DNA of 64,000 nt, taken from contig CALSLT010000043.1 of the NCBI GenBank assembly GCA_943787265.1, positions 1 to 64,000 of the forward strand, written 5' to 3'. The DNA is from an uncultured Planctomycetaceae bacterium. GTDB lineage: Bacteria > Planctomycetota > Planctomycetia > Planctomycetales > Planctomycetaceae. A program made the translations under genes and the position numbers. A model generated the notes under the pieces. The model was not told where the DNA came from. It did not search any database and was given only the letters and a program-made list of their open reading frames with translations. Positions 9,418 to 17,865 of the stretch are shown here, in pieces (position 1 is the first letter of the stretch; every line of letters starts with the position of its first letter).

Positions 9418-10485
9418 TCAGTGTCCAGGATCTACGCCGACGGCGATGCTGACTCCGAGGTACGCAAAGTACGCCGCCAGCAGGACGAAGCCAAAGTTTC
9501 GTGTGAGCTGTGTTCGACAAACGTAGATTCCGATTCGGAAAACGATCAGAACAAACAGCATCGCAGGGAAGGCTGGCCAGAAGAACGAATTGGCGACCTG
9601 AAGTCCGGCAGGTGTTACGGCGGCGGCGGCTCCGGCGACGAACAACGCGTTCAGGATGTCGGCTCCGATGATATTTCCAACGGCCAGGTCTCCGTGCCCT
9701 TTTCGAGCTGCCTGGACGGCAGTGACCAGTTCTGGCAGAGAAGTTCCGAAGGCGACTAGCGTAGCGGCGATGATCGATTCCGGAACGTTCAGCCGTCTTG
9801 CGACGATCGTCACGGCCGGTATCAGAATGTTTGCCGACAGGATCACACCAGCAAGCGCGAGGACGATCTTCACAATAAGAACAGCTGCTGGGGCGGATGC
9901 TTCTTCGTCCAAGTCTTCATGCTCTGAAGTGGGAGCGGCTCCATCGCCATCAGCGGCTGAGCCCATCGACCACTTAACTGAGATCCACATGTAGACTGCC
10001 AACAGTCCCAGAAACAGGAAGCCTGCCCACTGGGGGAAGTTTCCTTCCGCTCCGTCTGTGTAGGGCGAAAGCGGAGCGTCCCAGGGGATTGACAGAAGGA
10101 CCAGCAAAACTCCACTGGCGAGTTGCACCCATCCCTGGCGGCTGGCGATGTCCCAGGGAATGGTCAACGGTCGAATCAGACAGGCGACGCCCAGAATGAG
10201 ACCGGTGTCGCAGATGATCGATCCGACCGCGTTGCCCATCGCGAGTCCGGGGTTCCCCTTGAAGGCTGCCAGGACTGAAACGGCGACTTCGGGAGCGGTC
10301 GTGCCGAGGCTGACAACGGTCGCCCCAATGACCACTTTCGGGATACCGGACCGCTCGGAAAGAACGACGGCGTAGTCAACAACCAGGTCCGCAAACTTGC
10401 CGAGCGCAATAAGGCTGACGGCGATGACTCCAAGCAGAGCGATCGTTGACCGAGGTTCCAGAATTTCCTGAAGGAGTTCTTCCAT
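9418..10485 (-). CDS. Calcium/sodium (CaCA family) antiporter
   Basis: 355 residues, inner-membrane cation exchanger of the YrbG/CaCA family. The two alpha-repeats that form the ion path are clear: GATVVSLGTTAPEVAVSV at about 54-71 and AATLVAFGTSLPELVTAV in the second half. Both have the conserved acidic residue after the G-T-(T/S)-x-P motif. About ten hydrophobic helices surround them. Between the halves lies an acidic cytoplasmic loop (DGDGAAPTSEHEDLDEE). The length is normal for bacterial members (about 320-370). It stands alone between two palindromic repeats and is probably its own transcription unit. Ion specificity (Ca2+ or other, against Na+ or H+) cannot be decided from sequence. Confidence 0.92.
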   Translation of the reverse strand: MEELLQEILEPRSTIALLGVIAVSLIALGKFADLVVDYAVVLSERSGIPKVVIGATVVSLGTTAPEVAVSVLAAFKGNPGLAMGNAVGSIICDTGLILGVACLIRPLTIPWDIASRQGWVQLASGVLLVLLSIPWDAPLSPYTDGAEGNFPQWAGFLFLGLLAVYMWISVKWSMGSAADGDGAAPTSEHEDLDEEASAPAAVLIVKIVLALAGVILSANILIPAVTIVARRLNVPESIIAATLVAFGTSLPELVTAVQAARKGHGDLAVGNIIGADILNALFVAGAAAAVTPAGLQVANSFFWPAFPAMLFVLIVFRIGIYVCRTQLTRNFGFVLLAAYFAYLGVSIAVGVDPGH

Positions 10486-10562
10486 CGGAAGGTGACTTCA
10501 ACGCAAGGTTTAGGAATTGGAGCGGGAGTGAACGAAGGATGTCCCGGCGGGACCACTGAGAT

Positions 10563-10596
10563 TTTCGTAGGGTGCGTCTTGACGCACCCTACGAAA
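10563..10596. repeat. Perfect inverted repeat (GTAGGGTGCGTC family), possible terminator
   Basis: TTTCGTAGGGTGCGTC (10563-10578) and GACGCACCCTACGAAA (10581-10596) are exact 16-base inverted arms with a 2-base loop. It lies downstream of the kinase gene that ends at 10639 and upstream of the antiporter start at 10485, both on the minus strand. The position suits a terminator for the kinase. The GTAGGGTGCGTC core resembles dispersed palindromes common in planctomycetes, so it may also be a small repeat element. It is related in layout, though not identical, to the element at 9337-9393. Confidence 0.8.
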
Positions 10597-10638
10597 GTCG
10601 ATCAACGGCAGCCTGCGAACGGCGGGGAACCGTAGTTG

Positions 10639-12099
10639 CTAATGATGGTCCAGGCCAGTCAGGCGTTGCTCCAGCTGATCGGCGTTTTGAGCGATGTCAA
10701 AAACCGTTCGTCGGATTTCTTCGGGGTCGACGGTCGATCGAGGATAGGTGTCCACAACGACGAAGTGAGGCTCGCCGTCGACCTCTCGGATGGCCAGGCT
10801 GCCGTGCAGCATTTCTGAGTTCAGCCGCAACGCCTGCTCGAAGTAGTCGGTCTGAGCCGGGCCGCAAACACTGTAAAACAGGAGCAGCCTGTCACCGAAC
10901 GAGTGATCGCTTGGTTCGAGGAAAACCGTTTGCTTGCGGTCGCCGGGAAGGGAACGGACCAGCGTGTACGAGTCTCCGGTTCTCGACCAGGTGATGCCCG
11001 GTTCGTGTCGGAACGCTTCGATGAGCAGCGATTCGAGGTCGCGTTCCTGACCGAGGACCGCGTGTAGAAGTTGCGATGCTTCGATCGCATTCTTCGGCCG
11101 GTTTCCTGGAGCGGGGGCGGTCATCATCGATACGCATTCGGCCACTTCCAGCGGGACGTCGGAGCGGACCCGGCGAACGTTCGGAATTGGTTCGTTGCGA
11201 CCTTTCCAGCGGAGCTGCTGCAAGGACTCGGCCTGGTAGGGCAGTCTTCCGGTCAAAGCGAGATAAAGCGTGACGCCCAAAGCGTAGACGTCGCTGGCCG
11301 GCGACGCCTCTTTACCTTGAAAGAGTTCCGGAGCCATGTAGTTAGGTGTTCCGCAAATTCCCTCAGCAACTGGCTTGCCTTTGCTGTTGAGGACTCGTTT
11401 GGCGAGGCCGAAGTCGCTGATCTTTGGTTCGCCCCTCTTCGTCAACATAATGTTGTCAGGTTTGACGTCGCGATGAATGATGTCGTCGCGGTGGGCGGCG
11501 GCGAGTCCGTCGGCCGTGCGGGCGGCGAGCGACAGGGCTCTAGGGATTGTCAGTTGCCCTTCGTCGTTGATGAGCTGCTGCAGTGATCGCCCGGCGATGA
11601 ACTCCATTTCGAGAAAGTGTTTTTCGCCGACCTGACCGACGGCATGCACGGTGACGATGTTTGGATGAACGAGCGCAGCGGCTGCTTTCCCTTCTTCGAC
11701 GAATCGAGCAACGTATTCCTGGTCACAGGTCGCTCGGCGAGGAGACAGAAGTTTCAACGCGCAGCGGCGTTCGAGGTCGTTGTGATGGGCGAGGTAGACT
11801 TTGCCCATTCCGCCGCTGCCAATCAGTGAAATGCACTGATAAACATGCAGCGCTTGACCAATCAGCGGGTCGTTTTCCGCCGCGACCTTGGCGATTTCTC
11901 GAAAGCCTTCTTCGTTCTCGTCACGAGAGAGGACTGTTTCGTCGCCGGAAGTATCGTTGAAAGTCGCGTGGAAGCCGCAATTCGGGCACGCGTCGTTTTC
12001 CGAGTTGCAGGGGAATCGCTCGTTGCAGCCGACGCAGAACAATGTCCACGTGGCGGAGAGGTCGGCTTTTGGCAGCTTGTCGTCAGAATTGGAACTCAC
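10639..12099 (-). CDS. Ser/Thr protein kinase with N-terminal zinc ribbon and C-terminal extra domain
   Basis: 486 residues. A four-cysteine zinc ribbon comes first (C22, C25, C38, C41). A Hanks-type kinase domain follows at about 85-350: glycine loop GSGGMGKV (94-101), catalytic K116, HRDVKPDN (209-216), DFG (229-231), APE (256-258). All catalytic residues are kept, so it should be active. There is no membrane helix, unlike PknB-type receptors. Residues of about 370-480 form a separate globular region (TGDSYTLVRSLPG to RRTVFDIAQNADQLEQR). It looks like a small alpha/beta domain, perhaps of the CesT/YbjN-like fold; this is a guess. The gene is divergent from the CPBP protease gene. Its substrate is unknown. 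Confidence 0.9.
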   Translation of the reverse strand: MSSNSDDKLPKADLSATWTLFCVGCNERFPCNSENDACPNCGFHATFNDTSGDETVLSRDENEEGFREIAKVAAENDPLIGQALHVYQCISLIGSGGMGKVYLAHHNDLERRCALKLLSPRRATCDQEYVARFVEEGKAAAALVHPNIVTVHAVGQVGEKHFLEMEFIAGRSLQQLINDEGQLTIPRALSLAARTADGLAAAHRDDIIHRDVKPDNIMLTKRGEPKISDFGLAKRVLNSKGKPVAEGICGTPNYMAPELFQGKEASPASDVYALGVTLYLALTGRLPYQAESLQQLRWKGRNEPIPNVRRVRSDVPLEVAECVSMMTAPAPGNRPKNAIEASQLLHAVLGQERDLESLLIEAFRHEPGITWSRTGDSYTLVRSLPGDRKQTVFLEPSDHSFGDRLLLFYSVCGPAQTDYFEQALRLNSEMLHGSLAIREVDGEPHFVVVDTYPRSTVDPEEIRRTVFDIAQNADQLEQRLTGLDHH

Positions 12100-12509
12100 T
12101 CGGACTCTTCCTCAGCTCCTGACAGTAGGACCGAACCCAGACTTCCCCGGTGTCAGATTGGCGCCCCGCATCATTCGGGCAATTTTGCTCCGACGTGGAC
12201 GCGTAATGCGGGAAGAATGAGAGATCATCCTACTGAATGAACTTGAAGGCCGCGATTCTGTCCATTTCCGGTTTACCGCAAATCTCTGATTTGTCCGGTT
12301 CGGTTGATTTGCCGCGGCTGACAGAGTTCGCATCTTGCCTGACTGTTTTGATCAGAATCGTTTGCGGTCAGTGAGGCCGTGTTTTGCTGCTGGAAGTCAT
12401 TGCCTGCTTGAAACTCGCTCTCGAGCAGAACACCGTGAGAGTAATCGTCTGACCTTTCGTGATTGCAGCCTGTTTTCTGACCAGATCGGAAGCCAGTGCC
12501 GGAGTAAAT
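12100..12509. other. Divergent intergenic region
   Basis: 410 bases between the divergent kinase (minus) and CPBP protease (plus) genes. It must contain both promoters. I found no convincing sigma-70 boxes, long inverted repeat or RNA gene. Small overlapping ORFs on both strands have no recognisable protein pattern. Confidence 0.4.
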
Positions 12510-13835
12510 ATGCCCGACCAGACAACTCCTGAAGATCATCTGAACGACCAGCCTGTGGACGCTGCGCAGGATTCGCCGTGGATTGAGGATTCTCCGACTA
12601 CGGACGCAGCGGACGGTCTCAGCACTCCTGACCGTGAGGAAGTCGCCGCATTTCGTGAAAACTTGGAAACGGCCGACGTTCGTTGGTCAGAGCAGGACGA
12701 CCTCGCCGAACTGGCAGGCCGCCTGAAGGCACATCGGAGTCAGGTGGCTGCTCGGCCGCCCGGCCCCGGTATTCCAGAAGCGGTCGGATGGATGCTCGGC
12801 GTCCTCGTCATTCATGTCATTGGGATGGTCATTGCGGTCGTTGGCCTTCTGACATTCCAGATTGCGGAAATCACGTCGCAAGGTGGAACGCCGTCGACTG
12901 CGGATTTTCAGGCGATGATCATGAACTTGCCGGAAACGTTCGCGCTGGAACTGATGACGATCGAAATGCTCGTCTTTCTGGTTTCAGCGGTGGTCGCGAC
13001 CAGACTCCGCCTTGGGCCTCGCACGTCTCACTTGTTAGGAGTCCGCTCGCTTGAGATGAGCCACGTCCTGATGATCGCTGCCGTTTCGATTCCCATTTCT
13101 CTGATGTGTGGCGGATTTCACCAGTTCACGTTGTCGATCTGGAACGATTTCTTCGCCCACCTGCCGGGGATGAGTTTCTTCGACCATCTGAACGTGAATG
13201 AGAGCATCAAGCCACTCGGCAGGACCGCTCCGCTGGGACTACTGTTTTTAGTGGTGGCCGTCGCGCCGGCAATTGGTGAAGAAGTAATTTTCCGGGGAAT
13301 CATTGGCCGCGGCCTGGTGGCTCGTCACGGAATTCTGGCCGGAGTCATTATGACTTCGGTGTTGTTTGCGGCGGTGCACATTCACCCGGCACACGTCGTG
13401 GCACTGTTGCCGCTCGCATTTTTCATCCACCTGGTCTACCTGGTGACTCGAAGTATTCTCGCTCCGATGCTGCTGCACCTGCTGAATAACTCGCTGGCCG
13501 TTGTCCTTCTTAAAGCGACCGCGACGGTCCCCGCTCTTGAAGGAGCCAGCGAGCCCGAAATGCCTTGGTACGTGCTGCTGATTTCGGCGAGCATCGTTGG
13601 CCTCGTTGGCTGGACGCTGTGGAAGAGTCGCGTCGAGTATCGGACCGAAGACGGAGAAGCCTGGGACCCCGGATATCCGACAGTCGAGATGCCGCCCGAA
13701 TCGACCGGATGTGCTCTCACGATGACGGGATGTTCGGTCGGACTCCGCCGAGGAGCGATTGGCCTGGCAGGGGCGTACTCATTGGTGTTTGTAGTCTCGC
13801 TCGTGCTGATGCTGACCGGCCATATTTCTGCCTGA
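12510..13835 (+). CDS. CPBP family intramembrane metalloprotease
   Basis: 441 residues from ATG 12510 (MPDQTTPEDHLNDQPVD). The start is chosen because GGAG lies 6 bases before it; an upstream frame to 12459 has no such site. A charged cytoplasmic N-terminal region of about 80 residues is followed by eight or so membrane helices. The CPBP (CAAX protease / bacteriocin-processing) motifs are clear: GEEVIFRGIIGRGLVARHG with the EExxxR glutamates, then SVLFAAVHIHPAH with a metal-binding histidine, and LLHLLNNS near the end of the core. Such proteins cleave within or next to membrane segments or act as membrane protein assembly factors. The N-terminal extension is longer than in most family members. 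Substrate unknown. Confidence 0.9.
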   Translation: MPDQTTPEDHLNDQPVDAAQDSPWIEDSPTTDAADGLSTPDREEVAAFRENLETADVRWSEQDDLAELAGRLKAHRSQVAARPPGPGIPEAVGWMLGVLVIHVIGMVIAVVGLLTFQIAEITSQGGTPSTADFQAMIMNLPETFALELMTIEMLVFLVSAVVATRLRLGPRTSHLLGVRSLEMSHVLMIAAVSIPISLMCGGFHQFTLSIWNDFFAHLPGMSFFDHLNVNESIKPLGRTAPLGLLFLVVAVAPAIGEEVIFRGIIGRGLVARHGILAGVIMTSVLFAAVHIHPAHVVALLPLAFFIHLVYLVTRSILAPMLLHLLNNSLAVVLLKATATVPALEGASEPEMPWYVLLISASIVGLVGWTLWKSRVEYRTEDGEAWDPGYPTVEMPPESTGCALTMTGCSVGLRRGAIGLAGAYSLVFVVSLVLMLTGHISA

Positions 13836-14036
13836 ATCAATGGGGATTGTGATCCTGGCAGCCAGGTTGAATGAGCGGGTTCGCGTGGGTAGAATCCCGC
13901 GTCTCAAACGCTTCTGGTGACGGGGTTTCTGGTCGAAAAATTAACCCGAATTTCGTCGTAGTCACGCCGTATTCTGGCAGAGCACGCAGCCGCAGAGAGA
14001 AAACTGGATTCTCTTAGCGATAAGGAACACAGGTTC

Positions 14037-15140
14037 ATGGTGGAGATGGTCCGGCCTGACGGCCCTGAGCAACAGCAAGACCTCATCCATCGCGCTGCGC
14101 AAACTCTTTCTGAAGGTGGCCTGATTGGTTTGCCTACTGAGAGCAGCTACGTTCTCGCAGGATTGGCGAATTCTGATCAATCCATTGAGAATTTAGACAA
14201 ATACAGCCTGGGCACGGCGACGTTGCTGTCCCGGTCTGTCGACGAAGCATTCGACTTTTTCCCGGATCTGTCTCGGATCGGAAAGAAGCTGGCGAGGCGT
14301 TGCTGGCCCGGACCGGTCATCCTGGCTTCAGACGCCGCAACGACTTCTGGCGGACTGGTCGATTCTCTTAGCCCTCAGACAAGATCGCTGCTCGGAGAAG
14401 ATCGAGTCAGCGTCACTGTTTCTTCCGACTCGCTGGTCAACGAAATCGGGCGGATTCTGCCCGCACCTCTGATCGTGGTTGTCCCGGATTCTCCCGCCAC
14501 AAAGGCCAGCGATCTGAATGGACTGTCGGACGGTGCTGAATTTGTCGTCGATCTCGGCGAAGTCCGATTTCCCGACGGCCCTACATCGGTCAGCCTGTCC
14601 GGCGACGATTTTGCTGTCTCACGAGAAGGAATCGTCAGCAGTCAGAGTGTCAGACGCATGACCGCCGAGGTGATTTTGTTCGTCTGTACGGGCAATACAT
14701 GCCGCAGTCCGATGGCGGAAGCTCTGTTCCGACAAATGCTTGCGGATCGACTCGGTTGCAAGCCGGATGAACTTCCGGATCATGGATACTTTGTTTCGTC
14801 GGCCGGAATCGCGGCATCGTACGGTTCTCCTGCCAGTCCTGAATCGGCCACGCTGGCGGCGGAACGCGGCGCAGATTTGGACAGTCACGAAAGTCAGCCT
14901 TTGACCGAACGGTTGCTGAATCACGCTGATTTTGTCTACACCATGACTCGTGGTCATCGGCAGGCAATTCTGTCTCAGCGGCCCGAAGTGGCCGATCGAG
15001 TCCGAGTTCTGGCCAGTGACGGCGGAGACGTCCCCGATCCAATTGGAGGAGGGATGGATGAATATGAGCGTTGCCGAGAGGCGATCGAGACACATCTCAA
15101 TCAGATTCTGGCGGACTTTCCGCTACCTGATCCATCTTGA
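14037..15140 (+). CDS. Fusion of YrdC/Sua5-like domain and low-molecular-weight (arginine?) phosphatase
   Basis: 367 residues from ATG 14037, with AAGGA about 13 bases upstream. Residues 1-208 resemble the Sua5/YciO/YrdC fold (GGLIGLPTESSYVLAGLAN, ARRCWPGPVILASDAA, EDRVSVTVSS). The usual KxRxxxKP substrate loop is not visible, so tRNA threonylcarbamoyladenosine synthesis is doubtful. Residues 212-360 are a complete LMW phosphatase: P-loop CTGNTCRS with nucleophile C217 and R223, and the general-acid region VPDPIGGGMDEY. The P-loop has Thr221 at the place of YwlE Thr11, known to favour phospho-arginine; classical tyrosine phosphatases have a larger residue there. In Bacillus the separate homologues ywlC and ywlE lie beside ywlF (rpiB), as here. 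The arginine-phosphatase activity is inference. Confidence 0.88.
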   Translation: MVEMVRPDGPEQQQDLIHRAAQTLSEGGLIGLPTESSYVLAGLANSDQSIENLDKYSLGTATLLSRSVDEAFDFFPDLSRIGKKLARRCWPGPVILASDAATTSGGLVDSLSPQTRSLLGEDRVSVTVSSDSLVNEIGRILPAPLIVVVPDSPATKASDLNGLSDGAEFVVDLGEVRFPDGPTSVSLSGDDFAVSREGIVSSQSVRRMTAEVILFVCTGNTCRSPMAEALFRQMLADRLGCKPDELPDHGYFVSSAGIAASYGSPASPESATLAAERGADLDSHESQPLTERLLNHADFVYTMTRGHRQAILSQRPEVADRVRVLASDGGDVPDPIGGGMDEYERCREAIETHLNQILADFPLPDPS

Positions 15141-15255
15141 ATCAGGGCGTTCGTTCCGAATGCCTGTCCGCTGCGGAGTTCTTCGACAGCGGCATGTCAG
15201 ATTTCAACTGACAGCTTTGAGTAACTGAAGTCGCGGCCTCCGTGCCGCAGGTGAA

Positions 15256-15738
15256 ATGATGAAAATTGTCGTTGCAAGTGATCACCGTGGAGTCAACGTT
15301 CGCGCGCGAATTCTCGACATCATTCAGGGCCTTGGCTTTGAAGGTGTCGACTGCGGTGCCAACGGTGAAGAAAGCGTTGACTACCCGGATTACGCATCCA
15401 AAGTGGCAGGAGCCGTCTCGTCTGCAGAAGCGGATCGTGGCATCCTGGTCTGCGGAACGGGCATCGGCATGTGCATTGTCGCGAACAAATTTGACGGAGT
15501 CCGTGCCGCACCAATCCACGACGACATAACGGCTGCGTTGAGTCGACAGCACAACGATCTCAACGTACTTTGCCTCTCGGCCGATCTGATCAGCGAACAG
15601 GCATTGGAACGAATTATTACAACCTGGCTGAAAACGGAATTCGAAGGCGGCCGACACGCCAGACGACTGGAGAAGGTCGCCAAAATCGAATCCGACAAGC
15701 ATGATGAGCCGATCGCTCAGGAAGACCCTGTTTCCTGA
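15256..15738 (+). CDS. rpiB: Ribose-5-phosphate isomerase B
   Basis: 160 residues (159 if the second ATG at 15259 is used). RpiB/LacAB fold: KIVVASDHRGV at the N-terminus, DCGANGEESVDYPDYA, and the anion-hole/catalytic motif ILVCGTGIGMCIVANK with catalytic Cys66. NVLCLSADLIS follows near the C-terminal half. It interconverts ribose-5-phosphate and ribulose-5-phosphate in the pentose phosphate pathway in the cytoplasm. Length is normal for the family apart from a polar tail of about 15 residues. It follows the phosphatase fusion by 115 bases on the same strand and is probably co-transcribed with it. The neighbourhood matches ywlF of Bacillus. Confidence 0.95.
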   Translation: MMKIVVASDHRGVNVRARILDIIQGLGFEGVDCGANGEESVDYPDYASKVAGAVSSAEADRGILVCGTGIGMCIVANKFDGVRAAPIHDDITAALSRQHNDLNVLCLSADLISEQALERIITTWLKTEFEGGRHARRLEKVAKIESDKHDEPIAQEDPVS

Positions 15739-15834
15739 AGTAATGACAGATGACCGCCGAGTGAAGATGGAATGTTCATGGCGACTTCCGGACGCCTCGG
15801 CAATTGACAGCGAAAGTGCACGGAGCAGCACCCG

Positions 15835-16221
15835 ATGGATCTTGCCTCGCTGAAGTATGCAAAGAGTCACGAATGGGTCGCCGTCGACGGCGACATCGCC
15901 ACGATCGGCATCACCGATTTCGCGGTGAAGGCACTGACCGATCTGGTCTACGTTGATCTTCCCGCAGTCGGCGCTCAGCTTGGCGTTGGAGACAACTGCG
16001 GCGAGGTGGAAAGTGTGAAAGCCGTCTCCGACCTATACGCTCCGGTCAGCGGCGAGATCGTTGAAGTCAACGACCAGATTTCCGACAACCTCGATCTGCT
16101 GTCAGACGATGCGTTCGGAGCCGGCTGGATTCTGAAGATCAAAATGGCATCGCCAGCCGATCTCGATAATCTACTGGACCGGGCGGCTTACGAGCAGAAT
16201 TGCCAGAACGAAGATCACTGA
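15835..16221 (+). CDS. gcvH: Glycine cleavage system H protein
   Basis: 128 residues, the normal length. It carries the lipoyl group that shuttles the aminomethyl intermediate between the P, T and L proteins. The lipoyl-attachment lysine is K62 in EVESVKAVSDLYAPVSG. The N-terminal LKYAKSHEWVAVDGDIATIGITD is typical for GcvH. It is first of a run gcvH-gcvPA-gcvPB on the plus strand. No gcvT or lipoamide dehydrogenase gene is in the window. I looked for a glycine riboswitch in the 96 bases upstream and saw none. Confidence 0.97.
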   Translation: MDLASLKYAKSHEWVAVDGDIATIGITDFAVKALTDLVYVDLPAVGAQLGVGDNCGEVESVKAVSDLYAPVSGEIVEVNDQISDNLDLLSDDAFGAGWILKIKMASPADLDNLLDRAAYEQNCQNEDH

Positions 16222-16395
16222 CCGGCGGTAATTCTTCGGCTGAGTGATTGGCGGAGCCGGTCACAACGACAACAAATCTCCTGCCACGGATGGCTGCGAA
16301 AGCTATTTTCGCACGCAGTTTTGTAAACACATCCCATCCTGGCGATTGCACTTCGCTCGGCTCACGGCTGACGAGTGCCACCTTCGGAGGTTCTG

Positions 16396-17865
16396 TTGAG
16401 CTACCTCTTCAACACGCCTGACGAGCAGCGGGAAATGCTCGAAACGATCGGCGTTGACTCAATCGAAACGCTGTTCGATCAGATTCCAGAGTCGTTGCAA
16501 CTCAAGCGGCCACTCGACATGCCGCCGAAGCTTTCGGAACTGGAACTCGAACAACTGGTTCGTGAACTGGCTACACGGAACGTGGGACCGTCCGACCGGC
16601 CGTGCTTCCTCGGTGGCGGAGTGTACGATCACTTCATCCCGTCAGCCGTCGACGCGATTGCGGGACGAAGCGAGTATTACACCGCGTACACCCCGTACCA
16701 GGCCGAAGCCAGCCAGGGCAGTCTGCAGACGTTCTTTGAATACCAGACGTTGATCTGCCAGTTGACGGGCATGGACGTCTCCAACGCCAGCCTCTACGAA
16801 GGCGGCACGGCGGTCAGCGAAGCCGTTTTCATGGCGATGCGATGTACAAAGCGGCACGGCCGAGTCGTACTGCTGGGATCTGTCCATCCTGAATATCGTC
16901 AGGTGGTTGAAACTTATCTTGGCCGCATGGACTGCGAACTTGTCATCGTCCCAACACCTGGCGGCACTGTTGCTCCTGCCGCGGTCGAAGAAGCCATCGA
17001 TGACAAGACCGCGTGCGTCGTCATTCAGCATCCAAACTTCTACGGATGCCTGGAAGAAGTCGAGCAAATCTCGGCGATGGCTCACAAGCACGGAGCATTG
17101 TCGATCGTTTCGTTCGATCCGATCAGCCTTGGAATTTTGAAACGACCGGGAGACCTCGGAGCCGACATCGCGGTTGGAGAAGGTCAGTCTCTGGGCACCC
17201 CAATGCAATACGGCGGCCCGTTTCTGGGAATACTCGCCTGTAAGCAGAAGTTTGTCCGACAGATGCCAGGCAGGTTGATCGGACAAACGACCGATCGAAA
17301 TGGCGAGCGCTGCTTCGTGCTCAACCTGCAGGCTCGCGAGCAACATATTCGTCGTGAAAAGGCGACCAGCAACATCTGCACGAATCAAGGTTTGATCGCC
17401 ATCCGAGCGACGGTGTTCATGTCGCTGCTCGGCCCGGCCGGAATGCGGCAGGTGGCTGAATTGTCGTGTAGCAAGGCTCACTATGCGGCTCAGAAGTTGT
17501 GCGAGCAGGACGGCATCGAACTTGCATTCGATCAGCCGTTCTTCAAAGAGTTTACTCTGCAATGTCGCGACGGCGCCGAAGCGATCATTGATCGGGCAAA
17601 GGCCGCAGGCTTTGACATCGGTCCGGCCTTGCGACGAGTCTCAAACAGCGAGTCCGAAGATCGACTTCTTGTCGCTGTTACGGAGTGTCGGTCACGCGAA
17701 GAAATTGACGCCTTGGCAAAAGCGATTGCATCCTCTGCTGGTGATGCCACCGGTGGAGAGACGGCCGAAAGCCAACAGGAAGCGGCGGCGTGTGGAAGCT
17801 CGGTCGGAGCACCGCATGATCCAACTCTGCGTTCAGCACGAAGCTCAGCTCGGAAGACAACATGA
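16396..17865 (+). CDS. gcvPA: Glycine dehydrogenase (decarboxylating) subunit 1
   Basis: 489 residues from TTG 16396. The start is chosen because GGAGG (16386-16390) lies five bases before it and the protein then begins MSYLFNTPDEQREMLETIGV, as family members do. The frame is open from GTG 16375. This is the N-terminal half of the pyridoxal-phosphate P protein, which in this split form works as a heterotetramer with GcvPB. Conserved stretches include FLGGGVYDHFIPSAVDAI, TAYTPYQAEASQGSLQ, YEGGTAVSEAVFMA, and GGPFLGILACKQKFVRQMPG. The last 40 residues (from about GDATGGETAESQQEAA) are an unusual polar tail beyond the normal family end. It overlaps gcvPB by four bases (ATGA), showing translational coupling. 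Confidence 0.95.
   Translation: MSYLFNTPDEQREMLETIGVDSIETLFDQIPESLQLKRPLDMPPKLSELELEQLVRELATRNVGPSDRPCFLGGGVYDHFIPSAVDAIAGRSEYYTAYTPYQAEASQGSLQTFFEYQTLICQLTGMDVSNASLYEGGTAVSEAVFMAMRCTKRHGRVVLLGSVHPEYRQVVETYLGRMDCELVIVPTPGGTVAPAAVEEAIDDKTACVVIQHPNFYGCLEEVEQISAMAHKHGALSIVSFDPISLGILKRPGDLGADIAVGEGQSLGTPMQYGGPFLGILACKQKFVRQMPGRLIGQTTDRNGERCFVLNLQAREQHIRREKATSNICTNQGLIAIRATVFMSLLGPAGMRQVAELSCSKAHYAAQKLCEQDGIELAFDQPFFKEFTLQCRDGAEAIIDRAKAAGFDIGPALRRVSNSESEDRLLVAVTECRSREEIDALAKAIASSAGDATGGETAESQQEAAACGSSVGAPHDPTLRSARSSARKTT

Noticed and set aside
15739..15834. Possible glycine riboswitch before gcvH
   Set aside because: The conserved glycine-aptamer core was not visible in this short gap.
16642..17562. 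306-codon minus-strand ORF opposite gcvPA
   Set aside because: Antisense frame caused by codon bias. GcvPA is complete and convincing on the plus strand.
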